DNA of 45,396 nt from an uncultured Prevotellaceae bacterium (GTDB lineage: Bacteria > Bacteroidota > Bacteroidia > Bacteroidales > Bacteroidaceae): NCBI GenBank assembly GCA_946539475.1, contig CAMNHM010000006.1, positions 1 through 45,396 on the forward strand, written 5' to 3'. How positions within the stretch are numbered: the stretch's first letter is position 1; each line of letters begins with the position of its first letter. Below, piece after piece: positions 1-7,093 of this stretch. The position numbers and the translations under genes are program-made. Under the pieces are notes generated by a model. That model saw nothing but the letters and a program-made list of their open reading frames with translations, was not told the DNA's origin and did not search any database.

Positions 1-243
1 GAGATTCTGGCTCGAAAATCGCCCCCTGTTTTCCGCGTTGGGTCACTCAAGTGCCTTTTCGCCAGTCAGGCACCACCAGTTGGCATAGCTCAGACTGCTC
101 TTCGTAACGCCCTCTTGGGTTCGAACGGCACCTTCTGGATCTACAGTGCCATCTGCTTCAGTGCCTTCATCTACCTCTTCCGTCGCCTGCCCGAGACCAA
201 GGGCAAGTCGCTGGAGCAGCTGGAGAAAGAGCTGGTGGGATGA
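1..243 (+). CDS. MFS sugar porter, C-terminal fragment (5' end missing or degraded)
   Basis: Frame 1 is open from the window edge to a TGA at 241-243. The last 45 or so residues are typical of the sugar-porter MFS family: a final transmembrane helix (GTFWIYSAICFSAFIYLF) followed by the signature R-L-P-E-T-K-G-K-S-L-E-Q-L-E tail. The residues before it (ARKSPPVFRV... and ASQAPPVGIAQT) are neither hydrophobic nor like the preceding helices of these transporters. The homology therefore seems to fade at about position 85-95, and no other frame continues it. Either the gene is a truncated remnant or the sequence near the window edge is disrupted. The family call for the tail is firm; intactness is doubtful. 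Confidence 0.6.
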   Translation, partial: EILARKSPPVFRVGSLKCLFASQAPPVGIAQTALRNALLGSNGTFWIYSAICFSAFIYLFRRLPETKGKSLEQLEKELVG

Positions 244-255
244 CTTCCTACATAA

Positions 256-798
256 TGCAAAAGGAGCAAAACTATGCTATGTATGCTATAGTTAGCTCTA
301 ACACTTTGGTTATCTGACCGTTATCCTATAGCATAGTTTGCGAAAACTATGCTATAACTATGCTATAACTATGCTATAGCTTTTAGCCTGTTGTAAATTA
401 CTTATTATTAAGCACTTCTATTTTGCGCCAAGGCGCAAGGTGTTTTGCGTAGGCCAGCAAGGTGTTTTGCGCCTATGCAAAAGGTCGAGAGATACGTTCT
501 CAACCCCGCAAAGATAGGGTTTGAACCCCCGTTAGGATAGGGTTTGCACCACGTTAAGATAGGGTTTGCACCACGTTAAGATAGGGTTTGCACCACGTTA
601 AGATAGGGTTTTTACAACACCGGCAAGGCACTTCCAACGCTGAAAAGCAGGCTCGCACGGAGGAAAAGGCCAAATCATAGCATAGTTATAGCATAGTTAT
701 AGCACAGTTTTCGCAAACTATGCTATAGGTTATCACACTAGGAACCAAGCATTTACACCAAACTATAGCACACATAGCATAGTTTTCTCCTTTTTGCA
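256..798. repeat. Inverted-repeat-bounded element A with 22-bp tandem array
   Basis: The arms 256-378 and 677-798 are imperfect inverted repeats of about 122 bp. Both begin with TGCAAAAGGAG or TGCAAAAAGGAG at the outer end and end with ACTATGCTAT at the inner end, with matched blocks ACTATGCTATG, CTATAGCATAGTTTGCG and GCTATAACTATGCTATAAC. The interior (379-676) holds two 22-bp direct repeats at 435-478 and then the GATA array at 491-611. The arms carry 11-bp tandem repeats (CTATGCTATAA, 347-379). No ORF is convincing and no target-site duplication is evident. The element lies between the MFS fragment and tRNA-Arg. Confidence 0.75.
491..611 (+). repeat. 22-bp tandem array (GATA...CGTT units) in element A
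   Basis: Units start with GATA at 491, 513, 536, 558, 580 and 602 (partial), so the period is 22 bp with one 23-bp unit. Units 3-5 are near identical: GATAGGGTTTG, then CACC, with CGTT at unit positions 17-20. The first unit differs and reads GATACGTTCTCAA, which is the same 13-mer found in the array of the element at 19451-19892. There are no spacers between units, so it is not a CRISPR. Confidence 0.85.
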
Positions 799-845
799 GT
801 ATATAAAGAGAAGAGACTGCATCAAATTGAATAAACGAGGGACTT

Positions 846-890
846 CACGGATTTTGCTATCACTGATTATCAGCAGGTCACAAATCCGTG
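846..890. other. Structured palindrome downstream of tRNA-Arg
   Basis: CACGGATTT (846-854) pairs perfectly with AAATCCGTG (882-890). Inside lie TGCT...AGCA and the palindrome CTGATTATCAG, so the whole 45 bp can fold as a nested hairpin. It sits beyond the tRNA terminator on the minus strand. Its function is unknown; it could be a REP-like repeat, a mobile-element end or a second termination structure. Confidence 0.5.
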
Positions 891-910
891 GATTCCGTTT
901 AATTGCTGCG

Positions 911-936
911 AAAAAGGCACGCTCGGTGAGCGTGCC
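911..936 (-). terminator. Rho-independent terminator of tRNA-Arg
   Basis: Read on the minus strand immediately after the tRNA, GGCACGCTC, a 3-nt loop and GAGCGTGCC form a 9-bp GC-rich stem followed by five T residues (911-915 on the plus strand are A). This is a canonical intrinsic terminator. Confidence 0.85.
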
Positions 937-940
937 CTTG

Positions 941-1012
941 TACCCCGACCGAGAATCGAACTCGGAACTAAGCTTTAGGAGAGCCTTGTTATATCCATTT
1001 AACTATCAGGGC
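941..1012 (-). tRNA. tRNA-Arg, anticodon CCT
   Basis: On the minus strand the cloverleaf folds completely: acceptor GCCCTGA/TCGGGGT, D-stem GTTA/TAAC, anticodon stem AGGCT/AGCTT with the 7-nt loop CTCCTAA, and T-arm CCGAG-TTCGATT-CTCGG. The length is 72 nt with discriminator A, and CCA is not encoded. Loop positions 34-36 are CCT, which reads the AGG arginine codon. A TACCTTTG box upstream (1032-1039) and an intrinsic terminator downstream frame a single-gene transcript. The folding was done by eye; a covariance search would confirm the isotype. Confidence 0.93.
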
Positions 1013-1031
1013 ATCGCATGATTTGCGGGTG

Positions 1032-1063
1032 CAAAGGTACAAATAAGATGGGAATAAACCAAG
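1032..1063 (-). promoter_or_regulatory. Promoter of tRNA-Arg
   Basis: The minus strand carries TACCTTTG (1032-1039), a perfect Bacteroidetes -7 box. A CTTG at 1060-1063, 20 bp upstream, is a 3-of-4 match to the -33 TTTG. The expected start is about 12 nt before the tRNA 5' end. Confidence 0.6.
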
Positions 1064-1079
1064 GAAAATTGCAAATAAA

Positions 1080-1185
1080 TTTGCATTTCCGCTCACTTAT
1101 TCGTACCTTTGGCTGTCGCCGAAGGTACTTCCGCTCGGAAAATTGCAAATAAATTTGCATTTTCGCTCACTTATTCGTACCTTTG
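1080..1185 (+). promoter_or_regulatory. Tandemly duplicated Bacteroidetes promoter
   Basis: There are two complete promoters: TTTG 1080-1083 with TACCTTTG 1104-1111, and TTTG 1154-1157 with TACCTTTG 1178-1185. Both have a spacer of exactly 20 bp that reads CGCTCACTTATTCG before the -7 box. The copies are 74 bp apart, and the flanking AATTGCAAATAAATTTGCAT is duplicated with them. The downstream copy should start transcription near 1192, about 37 nt before the first gene. Confidence 0.8.
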
Positions 1186-1228
1186 CAGCGAAAAAGTAAT
1201 GTACACACAATAAAATAGGAGAAAAGTT

Positions 1229-1468
1229 ATGGGTATTATTCTTTCGATCGTGATTGGATGTCTGGCAGGCTTCTGCGCCGGGAAACTGATGAAAGGCGGC
1301 GGCTTCGGCCTCGTGATGAACCTCATCCTCGGACTGCTGGGCGGAGCACTCGGCGGCTGGCTCTTCGGGCTGCTGGGCATCTCCTGGGGCGGACTGCTGG
1401 GACAGCTGGGAACGGCTGTCGTTGGTGCCGTGGTGATTCTCTACGTTGCTTCACTGCTGAAGAAATAG
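1229..1468 (+). CDS. GlsB/YeaQ/YmgE family small membrane protein
   Basis: This is a 79-residue, glycine-rich, very hydrophobic protein with three predicted membrane helices (about residues 3-20, 28-48 and 55-76). A short basic GKLMKGGGFG turn lies between the first two. This matches the transglycosylase-associated/GlsB/YeaQ/YmgE stress-protein family in length and pattern; the molecular function of the family is not settled. The start follows an AGGAG-like sequence (TAGGAGAAAAGTT) and lies just after the duplicated promoter. It is the first gene of a likely transcription unit with the aldo/keto reductase 13 bp downstream. Family assignment is good; a role in envelope stress is inference from the family name. 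Confidence 0.88.
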   Translation: MGIILSIVIGCLAGFCAGKLMKGGGFGLVMNLILGLLGGALGGWLFGLLGISWGGLLGQLGTAVVGAVVILYVASLLKK

Positions 1469-1481
1469 GAGCCGAACGACT

Positions 1482-2444
1482 ATGGAGAAATATCTTGCCG
1501 ACCCTTCCCGCTACGAAGGCGGGATGAAGTTCGAACGCTGCGGACGCAGCGGCGTGCTGCTGCCGAAGGTGTCGCTGGGCTTCTGGCACAACTTCGGGAG
1601 CGTCGACCCCTACGAGCGCTCGAGGGAGATTACCCGCTATGCCTTCGACCACGGCGTGGTGCACTTCGACCTGGCAAACAACTACGGTCCTGCCTACGGA
1701 TCGGCCGAGGAGACGATGGGCCGGCTGATGGACGACGACTTCCGCCCCTACCGCGACGAGCTGTTCATCTCGACGAAGGCAGGCTACGACATGTGGGCCG
1801 GCCCTTACGGCAACTGGGGCTCTAGGAAGTATCTGATGGCATCGCTCGACCAGTCGCTGCGACGCATGCACCTAGACTACGTCGACCTCTTCTACAGCCA
1901 TCGCTACGACCCTGAGACGCCGCTGGAGGAGACGTTGCAGGCGCTGGTCGACATCGTGCGCCAGGGCAAGGCGCTCTACGTGGGCATCTCGCGATGGCCC
2001 CTGGAGGCTACGCGCACGGCCTACGACTATCTGAAGGAGCGCGACGTGCCCCTGCTCATCTACCAGGGACGCCTGAACCTGCTCGACCGCGAGCCGCAGG
2101 AGGAGGGCATCCTCGACTTCTGCGCTGAGAAGGGCGTGGGCTTCATCAGCTTCTCGCCACTGGCACAGGGACTGCTGACCGACCGCTACCTGAACGGCAT
2201 CCCCGAGGAGAGCCGCATGGCAAAAGGAAAGTTCCTCAAGGAGTCGATGCTTACGCCTGAGCTGCTGACGAAGCTGCGCTCGCTCAACGAGCAGGCACAG
2301 CGACGCGGCGAGACACTGGCCGAGATGGCGCTGGCATGGATCCTGGCTCAGCGCGGCGTGACCAGCGTGCTGGTGGGTGCCAGCTCGACACGCCAGCTGG
2401 AGAAGAACCTGAAGTGTGTCACGGCAGCACCCTTCGACGAATGA
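1482..2444 (+). CDS. Aldo/keto reductase (YghZ/MgrA-like)
   Basis: The 320-residue protein is predicted to be a cytoplasmic NADPH-dependent TIM-barrel oxidoreductase. The AKR tetrad is visible: Asp and Tyr in HFDLANNYG (about residue 65), Lys in STKAGYD (about 97) and His in YSHRYDP (about 145). The opening MKFERCGRSGVLLPKVSLGFW and the LLTDRYLNGIPEESR segment resemble the L-glyceraldehyde-3-phosphate reductase subgroup (YghZ). The physiological substrate cannot be read from sequence. TAGGAG 10-17 bp upstream supports the ATG at 1482; a later ATG (MKFERC) is possible. The stop codon overlaps the next start (ATGA), so it is translationally coupled to the kinase gene. Confidence 0.9.
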   Translation: MEKYLADPSRYEGGMKFERCGRSGVLLPKVSLGFWHNFGSVDPYERSREITRYAFDHGVVHFDLANNYGPAYGSAEETMGRLMDDDFRPYRDELFISTKAGYDMWAGPYGNWGSRKYLMASLDQSLRRMHLDYVDLFYSHRYDPETPLEETLQALVDIVRQGKALYVGISRWPLEATRTAYDYLKERDVPLLIYQGRLNLLDREPQEEGILDFCAEKGVGFISFSPLAQGLLTDRYLNGIPEESRMAKGKFLKESMLTPELLTKLRSLNEQAQRRGETLAEMALAWILAQRGVTSVLVGASSTRQLEKNLKCVTAAPFDE

Positions 2445-3256
2445 AGCAGATACTGCTGATCAACGACATTGCCGGCTACGGCAAGGTGGGCATGGCGGCG
2501 ATGCTGCCTGTGCTCTCGTATATGGGCATACCTGCCTTCTGCCTGCCTACGGCGCTGGTGTCGAACACGCTAGACTACGGTGAGTTCACGCAGATGGACA
2601 CCACCGACTACATGCGCCGCACCTTCCCCATCTGGCAGCACCTGGGATTCCACTTCGACGCCATCAGCACCGGACTGATGTTCAGCCGCGAGCAGGCAGA
2701 GCTGGTCGAGGCCTACTGCCGCGAGCAGGCGGGGCAGGGATGCACAATCTTCGTAGACCCGGTGATGGGCGACGGAGGACGGCTGTACAACGGCATCGAC
2801 CAGCGACAGGTGGAGCTCATGCGACGCATGGTCGGCGTGGCCCATCTGGCAAAGCCCAACTACACGGAGGCGTGCTACCTGACGGGCGTGCCCTTCCGTC
2901 GCGATGGCATCAGCCGCGAAGAGGGTTGCCACCTGCTCGACAGCCTGAGGCTGCTCGGGGCACAGTCGGCTATCATCACCAGCTGTATCGTCGACGGAGC
3001 GAACGCCGTCTGTGGCTACGATGCCGGCAGCGGCGACTACTTCTTCCACGAATACGAGGAGATACCCGGCCTGTTCCACGGCACGGGCGACATCTTCTCG
3101 GCTGTGCTCATAGGCAGCCTGCTCGGCGCCGGCAAGGCGCTGCCCGAAGCCACGCGGAAGGCAATGGACGTGGTGAGCCAGATGATCGAGCGCAACCGCG
3201 ACGTCACTGACCGCAACTGCGGAATCTTCATCGAGCGCTGCCTGGACCTGCTGTGA
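2441..3256 (+). CDS. pdxK: Pyridoxamine/pyridoxal kinase (ribokinase superfamily)
   Basis: The 271-residue protein is predicted to phosphorylate pyridoxal, pyridoxine or pyridoxamine with ATP in B6 salvage. The PdxK/PdxY hallmarks are the N-terminal INDIAGYGKVGM substrate loop, VDPVMGDGGRLY in the middle, KPNYTEACYLTG, and the C-terminal GTGDIFSA anion hole with its catalytic Asp. The start is the ATG inside the ATGA overlap with the aldo/keto reductase stop. A longer reading upstream only translates the end of that gene in another frame. ThiD is an alternative family member, but the first motif fits pyridoxal kinases better. Confidence 0.85.
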   Translation: MKQILLINDIAGYGKVGMAAMLPVLSYMGIPAFCLPTALVSNTLDYGEFTQMDTTDYMRRTFPIWQHLGFHFDAISTGLMFSREQAELVEAYCREQAGQGCTIFVDPVMGDGGRLYNGIDQRQVELMRRMVGVAHLAKPNYTEACYLTGVPFRRDGISREEGCHLLDSLRLLGAQSAIITSCIVDGANAVCGYDAGSGDYFFHEYEEIPGLFHGTGDIFSAVLIGSLLGAGKALPEATRKAMDVVSQMIERNRDVTDRNCGIFIERCLDLL

Positions 3257-3299
3257 GAGTTAGGAGTTAGGAGTTACGAATTAGGAATTAGGAAATAGA
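3257..3299. repeat. Degenerate heptanucleotide repeat (GAGTTAG)
   Basis: Six consecutive 7-bp units fill the gap between the kinase stop and rbfA: GAGTTAG, GAGTTAG, GAGTTAC, GAATTAG, GAATTAG, GAAATAG. The repeat ends immediately before the rbfA start codon, so it also serves as that gene's ribosome-binding region (AGGAAATAGA). Confidence 0.8.
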
Positions 3300-3635
3300 A
3301 TGCAAGAAACAAGACAAAACAAAATCGCACGACTGCTACAGAAAGAGCTGAGTCAGATATTCCAGGAGCAGACACGCTCCATGCACGGCGTGATGGTCAG
3401 CGTGACGCGTGTGCGCGTCAGCCCCGACCTCAGTGTCTGCACGGCCTATCTGAGCATCTTCCCTTCGGAAAAGGGCGAAGAGCTGCTTGCCAACATCGAG
3501 CATAGCAATGCCCAGATACGCTACACACTGGGACAGCGCGTACGCCACCAGCTGCGCATCATCCCTGAGCTGCGATTCTTCATCGACGACTCACTGGACT
3601 ACATCGAACACATCGACGAGCTGCTCAAGAAATGA
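3300..3635 (+). CDS. rbfA: 30S ribosome-binding factor A
   Basis: The 111-residue protein is RbfA, a KH-like-fold factor that binds the 16S 5' helix region and helps mature the 30S subunit. The opening QNKIARLLQKELSQIF, the VSVTRVRVSPDLSVCTAYLSIF strand block and RHQLRIIPELRFFIDDSLDYIEHI at the C-terminus are diagnostic, and the length is normal for the family. The last codons overlap the start of the permease gene (ATGA at 3632), so the two are coupled. The start is fixed by the preceding heptamer repeat, which has stops in this frame. Confidence 0.95.
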   Translation: MQETRQNKIARLLQKELSQIFQEQTRSMHGVMVSVTRVRVSPDLSVCTAYLSIFPSEKGEELLANIEHSNAQIRYTLGQRVRHQLRIIPELRFFIDDSLDYIEHIDELLKK

Positions 3636-4861
3636 ACTTCCCACTCTATATCGCCCGCCGTTACCTGTTCTCGAAGAAGTCGACGAACGTCATCAACATC
3701 ATCAGCGGCATCTCGATGCTGGGCGTAGCAGTGGCATCGATGGCAATGGTGGTGACGCTGAGCGTCTTCAACGGGTTCAGCGACCTCGTGGCAACGCTCT
3801 TCACCAACTTCGACCCTCAGCTGCGAATAACGCCTGTGGAAGGGAAGACGGCACCTGCCGACGACCCGCTGCTGACGCAAGTCAAACAGCTGCCGGAGGT
3901 GGAGGTGCACACAGAGTGTGTGGAAGACATGGCGCTGGCACTCTACAACGACCGCCAGGCGATGATCACGCTGAAGGGCGTGGAAAGCAATTTCGACAGC
4001 CTCACACGCATCAGCAGGATCCTGCAGGGCGACGGACGCTTCGAGCTGAAGGCTGCCGACATGTTCTACGGCATACCAGGCATCCGACTGGCTGAACAGC
4101 TGGGGCTGGGCTATCGCTACGACTCGCCACTCTACATCTATGCACCGCGACGCGAAGGGCAGCTCGACATGAATGCGCCAGAGGAAGGCTTCGTGGTCGA
4201 CTCGCTCTACTCGCCGGGCGTCGTCTTCAGCGTCATGCAGGCGAAGTACGACAAGGGCTACGTCGTCACGGGCATCGGCTTCGCACGCCGTGTCTTCGAC
4301 CAGCAGGGCATGCTGTCGTCGCTCGAGCTGCGCCTGAAGCCCGGCAGCGACTTTGAGGCGGTGAAGCGGCACATCAAGAAGATCGTAGGCGAGAAATACT
4401 ATGTACACGACCGCTACGAGCAGCAAGACGACACCTTCCGCATCATGAAGATCGAGAAGCTCATCGCCTACATCTTCCTCGTATTCATACTCATCGTGGC
4501 TTGTTTTAACATCATCGGCTCGCTATCGATGCTCATCATCGACAAGCGCGACGACGTCAGCACGCTGCGCTCGCTGGGTGCCAACGACCGTCAGGTGTCG
4601 CTCATCTTCCTGCTGGAAGGGTGGCTCATCTCAGCCTTTGGCGCTGTGCTGGGCATCGCCATCGGACTACTGCTCTGCTGGATTCAACAGCAGTTTGGCA
4701 TTATTGCCCTGGGACAGTCGGCAGGCTCGTTCATCGTCGACGCCTATCCCGTCAGCGTCCATCCTTTGGACGTCGTAATAGTATTCCTGACGGTGCTGGT
4801 CATCAGCTTCCTCTCTGCCTGGTATCCAGTGCGCTACTTCTCCCGCCGGCTGCTGGATTGA
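3632..4861 (+). CDS. ABC transporter permease, FtsX/LolC-E type
   Basis: The 409-residue inner-membrane protein has the MacB/FtsX/LolC architecture. A short cytoplasmic start (NFPLYIARRYLFSKKSTNVIN) precedes helix 1 (about 25-48). A large periplasmic domain (about 50-270) is followed by three helices (about 275-300, 325-350 and 375-395). The motif DKRDDVSTLRSLGAN between the second and third helices is the conserved cytoplasmic coupling loop that touches the ATPase. Members of this group in Bacteroidota are annotated as lipoprotein-releasing permeases; no ATPase is encoded next to it, so a partner must lie elsewhere. It overlaps rbfA by 4 bp. Confidence 0.85.
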   Translation: MNFPLYIARRYLFSKKSTNVINIISGISMLGVAVASMAMVVTLSVFNGFSDLVATLFTNFDPQLRITPVEGKTAPADDPLLTQVKQLPEVEVHTECVEDMALALYNDRQAMITLKGVESNFDSLTRISRILQGDGRFELKAADMFYGIPGIRLAEQLGLGYRYDSPLYIYAPRREGQLDMNAPEEGFVVDSLYSPGVVFSVMQAKYDKGYVVTGIGFARRVFDQQGMLSSLELRLKPGSDFEAVKRHIKKIVGEKYYVHDRYEQQDDTFRIMKIEKLIAYIFLVFILIVACFNIIGSLSMLIIDKRDDVSTLRSLGANDRQVSLIFLLEGWLISAFGAVLGIAIGLLLCWIQQQFGIIALGQSAGSFIVDAYPVSVHPLDVVIVFLTVLVISFLSAWYPVRYFSRRLLD

Positions 4862-4868
4862 GCCGAGT

Positions 4869-4918
4869 TTTTTCGAGGTACGAGTTTTTTTTCGAGGTAC
4901 GAGGTACCTCGCACCTCG
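4869..4918. terminator. Palindromic intergenic region between convergent genes
   Basis: TTTTTTCGAGGTACGAG occurs twice (4869-4884 and 4885-4903), and the second copy runs into a near-perfect palindrome of CGAGGTACGAGG with its complement (4893-4918, centred on GGTACC). It can fold as a strong hairpin between the convergent permease and lipoprotein genes and may terminate both. There is no clean T-run on the exit side of either strand, so this is tentative. Confidence 0.45.
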
Positions 4919-4919
4919 G

Positions 4920-6068
4920 CTACAGCAGGCGCTCGATCTCAGCATTCAGGTCGTCAATCTGCGAGGAGCGTTTCTGAAGGGAATTGTTACGGTCGACGAT
5001 AAAGAACTCAGGAAGCGTCGACACATTATATCGCTGGCACGACTCTGCCGAGGGGTCGTAGACGCTGATCCACGGCAGCTGCTCCACAGCCTGCTTCCAG
5101 AGGTGCTCGTCCTGGTCGATCGCCACCTGATAGATCTCCAAGCCACGGGCATGATAGCGGTCGTAGAGCTCGCGCAACTTCAGGATGCGAGCCCCCGACT
5201 CTGCCGTTGAAAAGATGTGGAAGTCGAGCAGCACCACCTTTCCTCGCAACTCTGACAGCGAGCGGATGTGCCCGTTGATGTCGGGCAGCTGCAGGTCGAT
5301 GATGTCTGACACCGACACTATGTTCTCCTGCTGCATACGCTGCCGGCGAGCCTCGGCGATACGGCTGTTGTTGATCTCGCGCTCCACCATATTATATAGC
5401 TGTTGCGCACGCTCCGACTGCGGGTAGTACTCCTTCCAGCATGTAGCGACAGCACGATAGGCACGGTCGTCGAGGCTATCGCCCATCTGGAACACCGAGC
5501 TCGTGGGCCAATAGACATGGCTCAGCGTCTGCGACAGGGCGAAATAGGCATACGTACTCTGGGGCTCCTTGAAAATAAAGTCGTTCAGGATGCTGCTCTT
5601 GTAGGCATGCAACAGCCGCTGCAACGAGTCGACCATCACGGGGCCCATCAACGACGAGTTCTGCTCCAGGCGGAACACCTGCTGCTGAAGCTCGCTGTGC
5701 TTCAGGGCCAGCTGGCGAATCTTCTCACAGCTGGCCGATCCGTCGACGCTATAGTTCTGGGCCATCCCTGGCAACGAGGCCTTGATGGTGACAGTCTCTG
5801 TAGAGTCGATGGCGAGGTTCAGCACCTGGCTGTTGATACGCAGCACATAGAGGTCGGGGCCCACGGGCGACTGCTGACGAAAGCGGAACGTGCCGTCGTC
5901 GCCTATCTTTGTTGAATCGAGGAGCACGATGCCCGTCATCGAGCGGTTGTAGAAATATAGTGTAGAATCCTTCGCCCCGTCGATCGTTCCTTCAACGGTA
6001 AACGTTTTCTGCTTATGACATGCCGTCAGAGCCAGCAGGCCAATGACGCAAATAAGTATTTTTTTCAT
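4920..6068 (-). CDS. DUF4369/thioredoxin-like lipoprotein lacking CXXC
   Basis: The 382-residue protein starts with a lipoprotein signal (KKILICVIGLLALTAC, lipobox LTAC with Cys16). It has an N-terminal DUF4369-like beta domain (FTVEGTIDGAKDSTLYFYN...), an alpha-helical middle and a C-terminal TlpA/AhpC-like thioredoxin fold (SDIIDLQLPDINGHIRSLSELRGKVVLLDF...). The redox centre is gone: where WCxxC is expected the sequence reads DFHIFSTAESGARI, while the cis-Pro strand (VSTLPEFFIVD) is kept. It is probably a non-redox binding protein in the envelope. The start is at 6068, because upstream codons overlap the promoter box at 6088-6095. Confidence 0.85.
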   Translation of the reverse strand: MKKILICVIGLLALTACHKQKTFTVEGTIDGAKDSTLYFYNRSMTGIVLLDSTKIGDDGTFRFRQQSPVGPDLYVLRINSQVLNLAIDSTETVTIKASLPGMAQNYSVDGSASCEKIRQLALKHSELQQQVFRLEQNSSLMGPVMVDSLQRLLHAYKSSILNDFIFKEPQSTYAYFALSQTLSHVYWPTSSVFQMGDSLDDRAYRAVATCWKEYYPQSERAQQLYNMVEREINNSRIAEARRQRMQQENIVSVSDIIDLQLPDINGHIRSLSELRGKVVLLDFHIFSTAESGARILKLRELYDRYHARGLEIYQVAIDQDEHLWKQAVEQLPWISVYDPSAESCQRYNVSTLPEFFIVDRNNSLQKRSSQIDDLNAEIERLL

Positions 6069-6087
6069 CTCTTTCACAAATTTTTTG

Positions 6088-6119
6088 CAAAGGTACGAAT
6101 TAGTGAGCGAAATACCAAA
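6088..6119 (-). promoter_or_regulatory. Promoter of the thioredoxin-like lipoprotein
   Basis: On the minus strand TTTG (6116-6119) is followed after exactly 20 bp by TACCTTTG (6088-6095). The spacer carries TTTCGCTCACTAATTCG, nearly the same as the spacers of the promoters at 1080 and 16649. The expected transcript start is about 12 nt before the start codon. Confidence 0.8.
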
Positions 6120-6139
6120 GAAAAGGTCGTTTTTCTTTT

Positions 6140-7093
6140 CTATTTCGGAGATGCCAGCCATCCCAGGACAACGAGGCCTAGCGCAACGAGTACGACCATC
6201 AGCACTTCGCTGCAACGGTTCAGCCGAACGGCAACACGCATGTCGCTGGTAGTAAGAGGACGCTCGACGTCACCAATATATGGTTTGGGGAACAACTGGC
6301 CAAAATAGTAGTGAGGGCCACCAAAGCGGCAGTTCAGCACCCCGGCGAGGGCAGCCTCAGGATAGCCGCTGTTGGGGCTGGCATGGCGAGGCCCATGCTT
6401 CCTGACGAAGGCGATGAGCGAGAGCCTGCCTGAGCAGACGACCATCAGCAGGGCCGTCAGGCGGGCGGGGATATAGTTGGCAATGTCGTCGATGCGCGCC
6501 GCCCAGGTTCCAAAGAGGCGATAGCGATCGGTGCGGTAGCCAATCATGGAGTCGAGCGTGTTCACCATTTTGTAGACCAGCATGCCTGGCGTGCCTAGGA
6601 GGAGTAGCCAGAAGAGTGGTGCTATGACGCCGTCGCTGAGGTTCTCGGCCAGTGTCTCCAGGGCTGCCGTACGCACTTCCTGGGCAGAAAGCTGCTGGGT
6701 GTCACGCCCTACGATGCGAGCCACCTGCCGCCGTCCGTCGTCGAGCGAGCGGTCGAGAGCCAGGAACACGGCACGCACCTCGCGGATGAGCGTCGTGCCT
6801 GCCAAGCAAAAGAAGATGACGAGGGCATCGAAAGCCAGGAGGAATGGGGCGTTCAGGAAGGAGCGGAGCAGGCTGGCGATGGCAAAAACGCCGAGGATGA
6901 GCACCACGGCGAGCAGGGCACCCTTCAGCCGTCGGTGCGAGCCACTATTGAGCCGGTGCTCGCCAAAGGCGATCATCCGTCCGAAGAGCACCACGGGATG
7001 TGGCAGCCAGGCAGGGTCGCCCAGCAGCAAGTCGAGCGCCCATCCTAACAGCAGGGGCAAGGCTGGCAAGAGGAGTACGAGTAGGTCGGTCAT
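6140..7093 (-). CDS. cbiB: Adenosylcobinamide-phosphate synthase
   Basis: The 317-residue integral membrane protein of the CbiB/CobD family joins adenosylcobyric acid to (R)-1-amino-2-propanol phosphate (or the free amino alcohol). Diagnostic features are the N-terminal hydrophobic helix followed by LDLLLGDPAWLPHPVVLFGR, the internal ENLSDGVIAPLFWLLL and MVNTLDSMIGYRTDRY blocks, and the late SPNSGYPEAALAGVL. The length is usual for the family. It is the last gene of the cobalamin cluster; its start overlaps the cobD stop (ATGA) and its product acts directly on that of CobD. It ends 20 bp before the next gene's promoter. Confidence 0.95.
   Translation of the reverse strand: MTDLLVLLLPALPLLLGWALDLLLGDPAWLPHPVVLFGRMIAFGEHRLNSGSHRRLKGALLAVVLILGVFAIASLLRSFLNAPFLLAFDALVIFFCLAGTTLIREVRAVFLALDRSLDDGRRQVARIVGRDTQQLSAQEVRTAALETLAENLSDGVIAPLFWLLLLGTPGMLVYKMVNTLDSMIGYRTDRYRLFGTWAARIDDIANYIPARLTALLMVVCSGRLSLIAFVRKHGPRHASPNSGYPEAALAGVLNCRFGGPHYYFGQLFPKPYIGDVERPLTTSDMRVAVRLNRCSEVLMVVLVALGLVVLGWLASPK

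Noticed and set aside
80..135. A second tRNA-like sequence (TAGCTCAG and GGGTTCGAAC)
   Set aside because: The words resemble D- and T-loops, but no acceptor or T-stem pairing is possible, and the stretch is in frame with the MFS tail.
491..611. CRISPR array
   Set aside because: The 22-bp units follow each other directly with no unique spacers, and no cas genes are present.
256..798. Insertion sequence or invertible promoter segment
   Set aside because: No transposase or invertase gene is near, the arms are too diverged for recent inversion, and no target-site duplication is clear.
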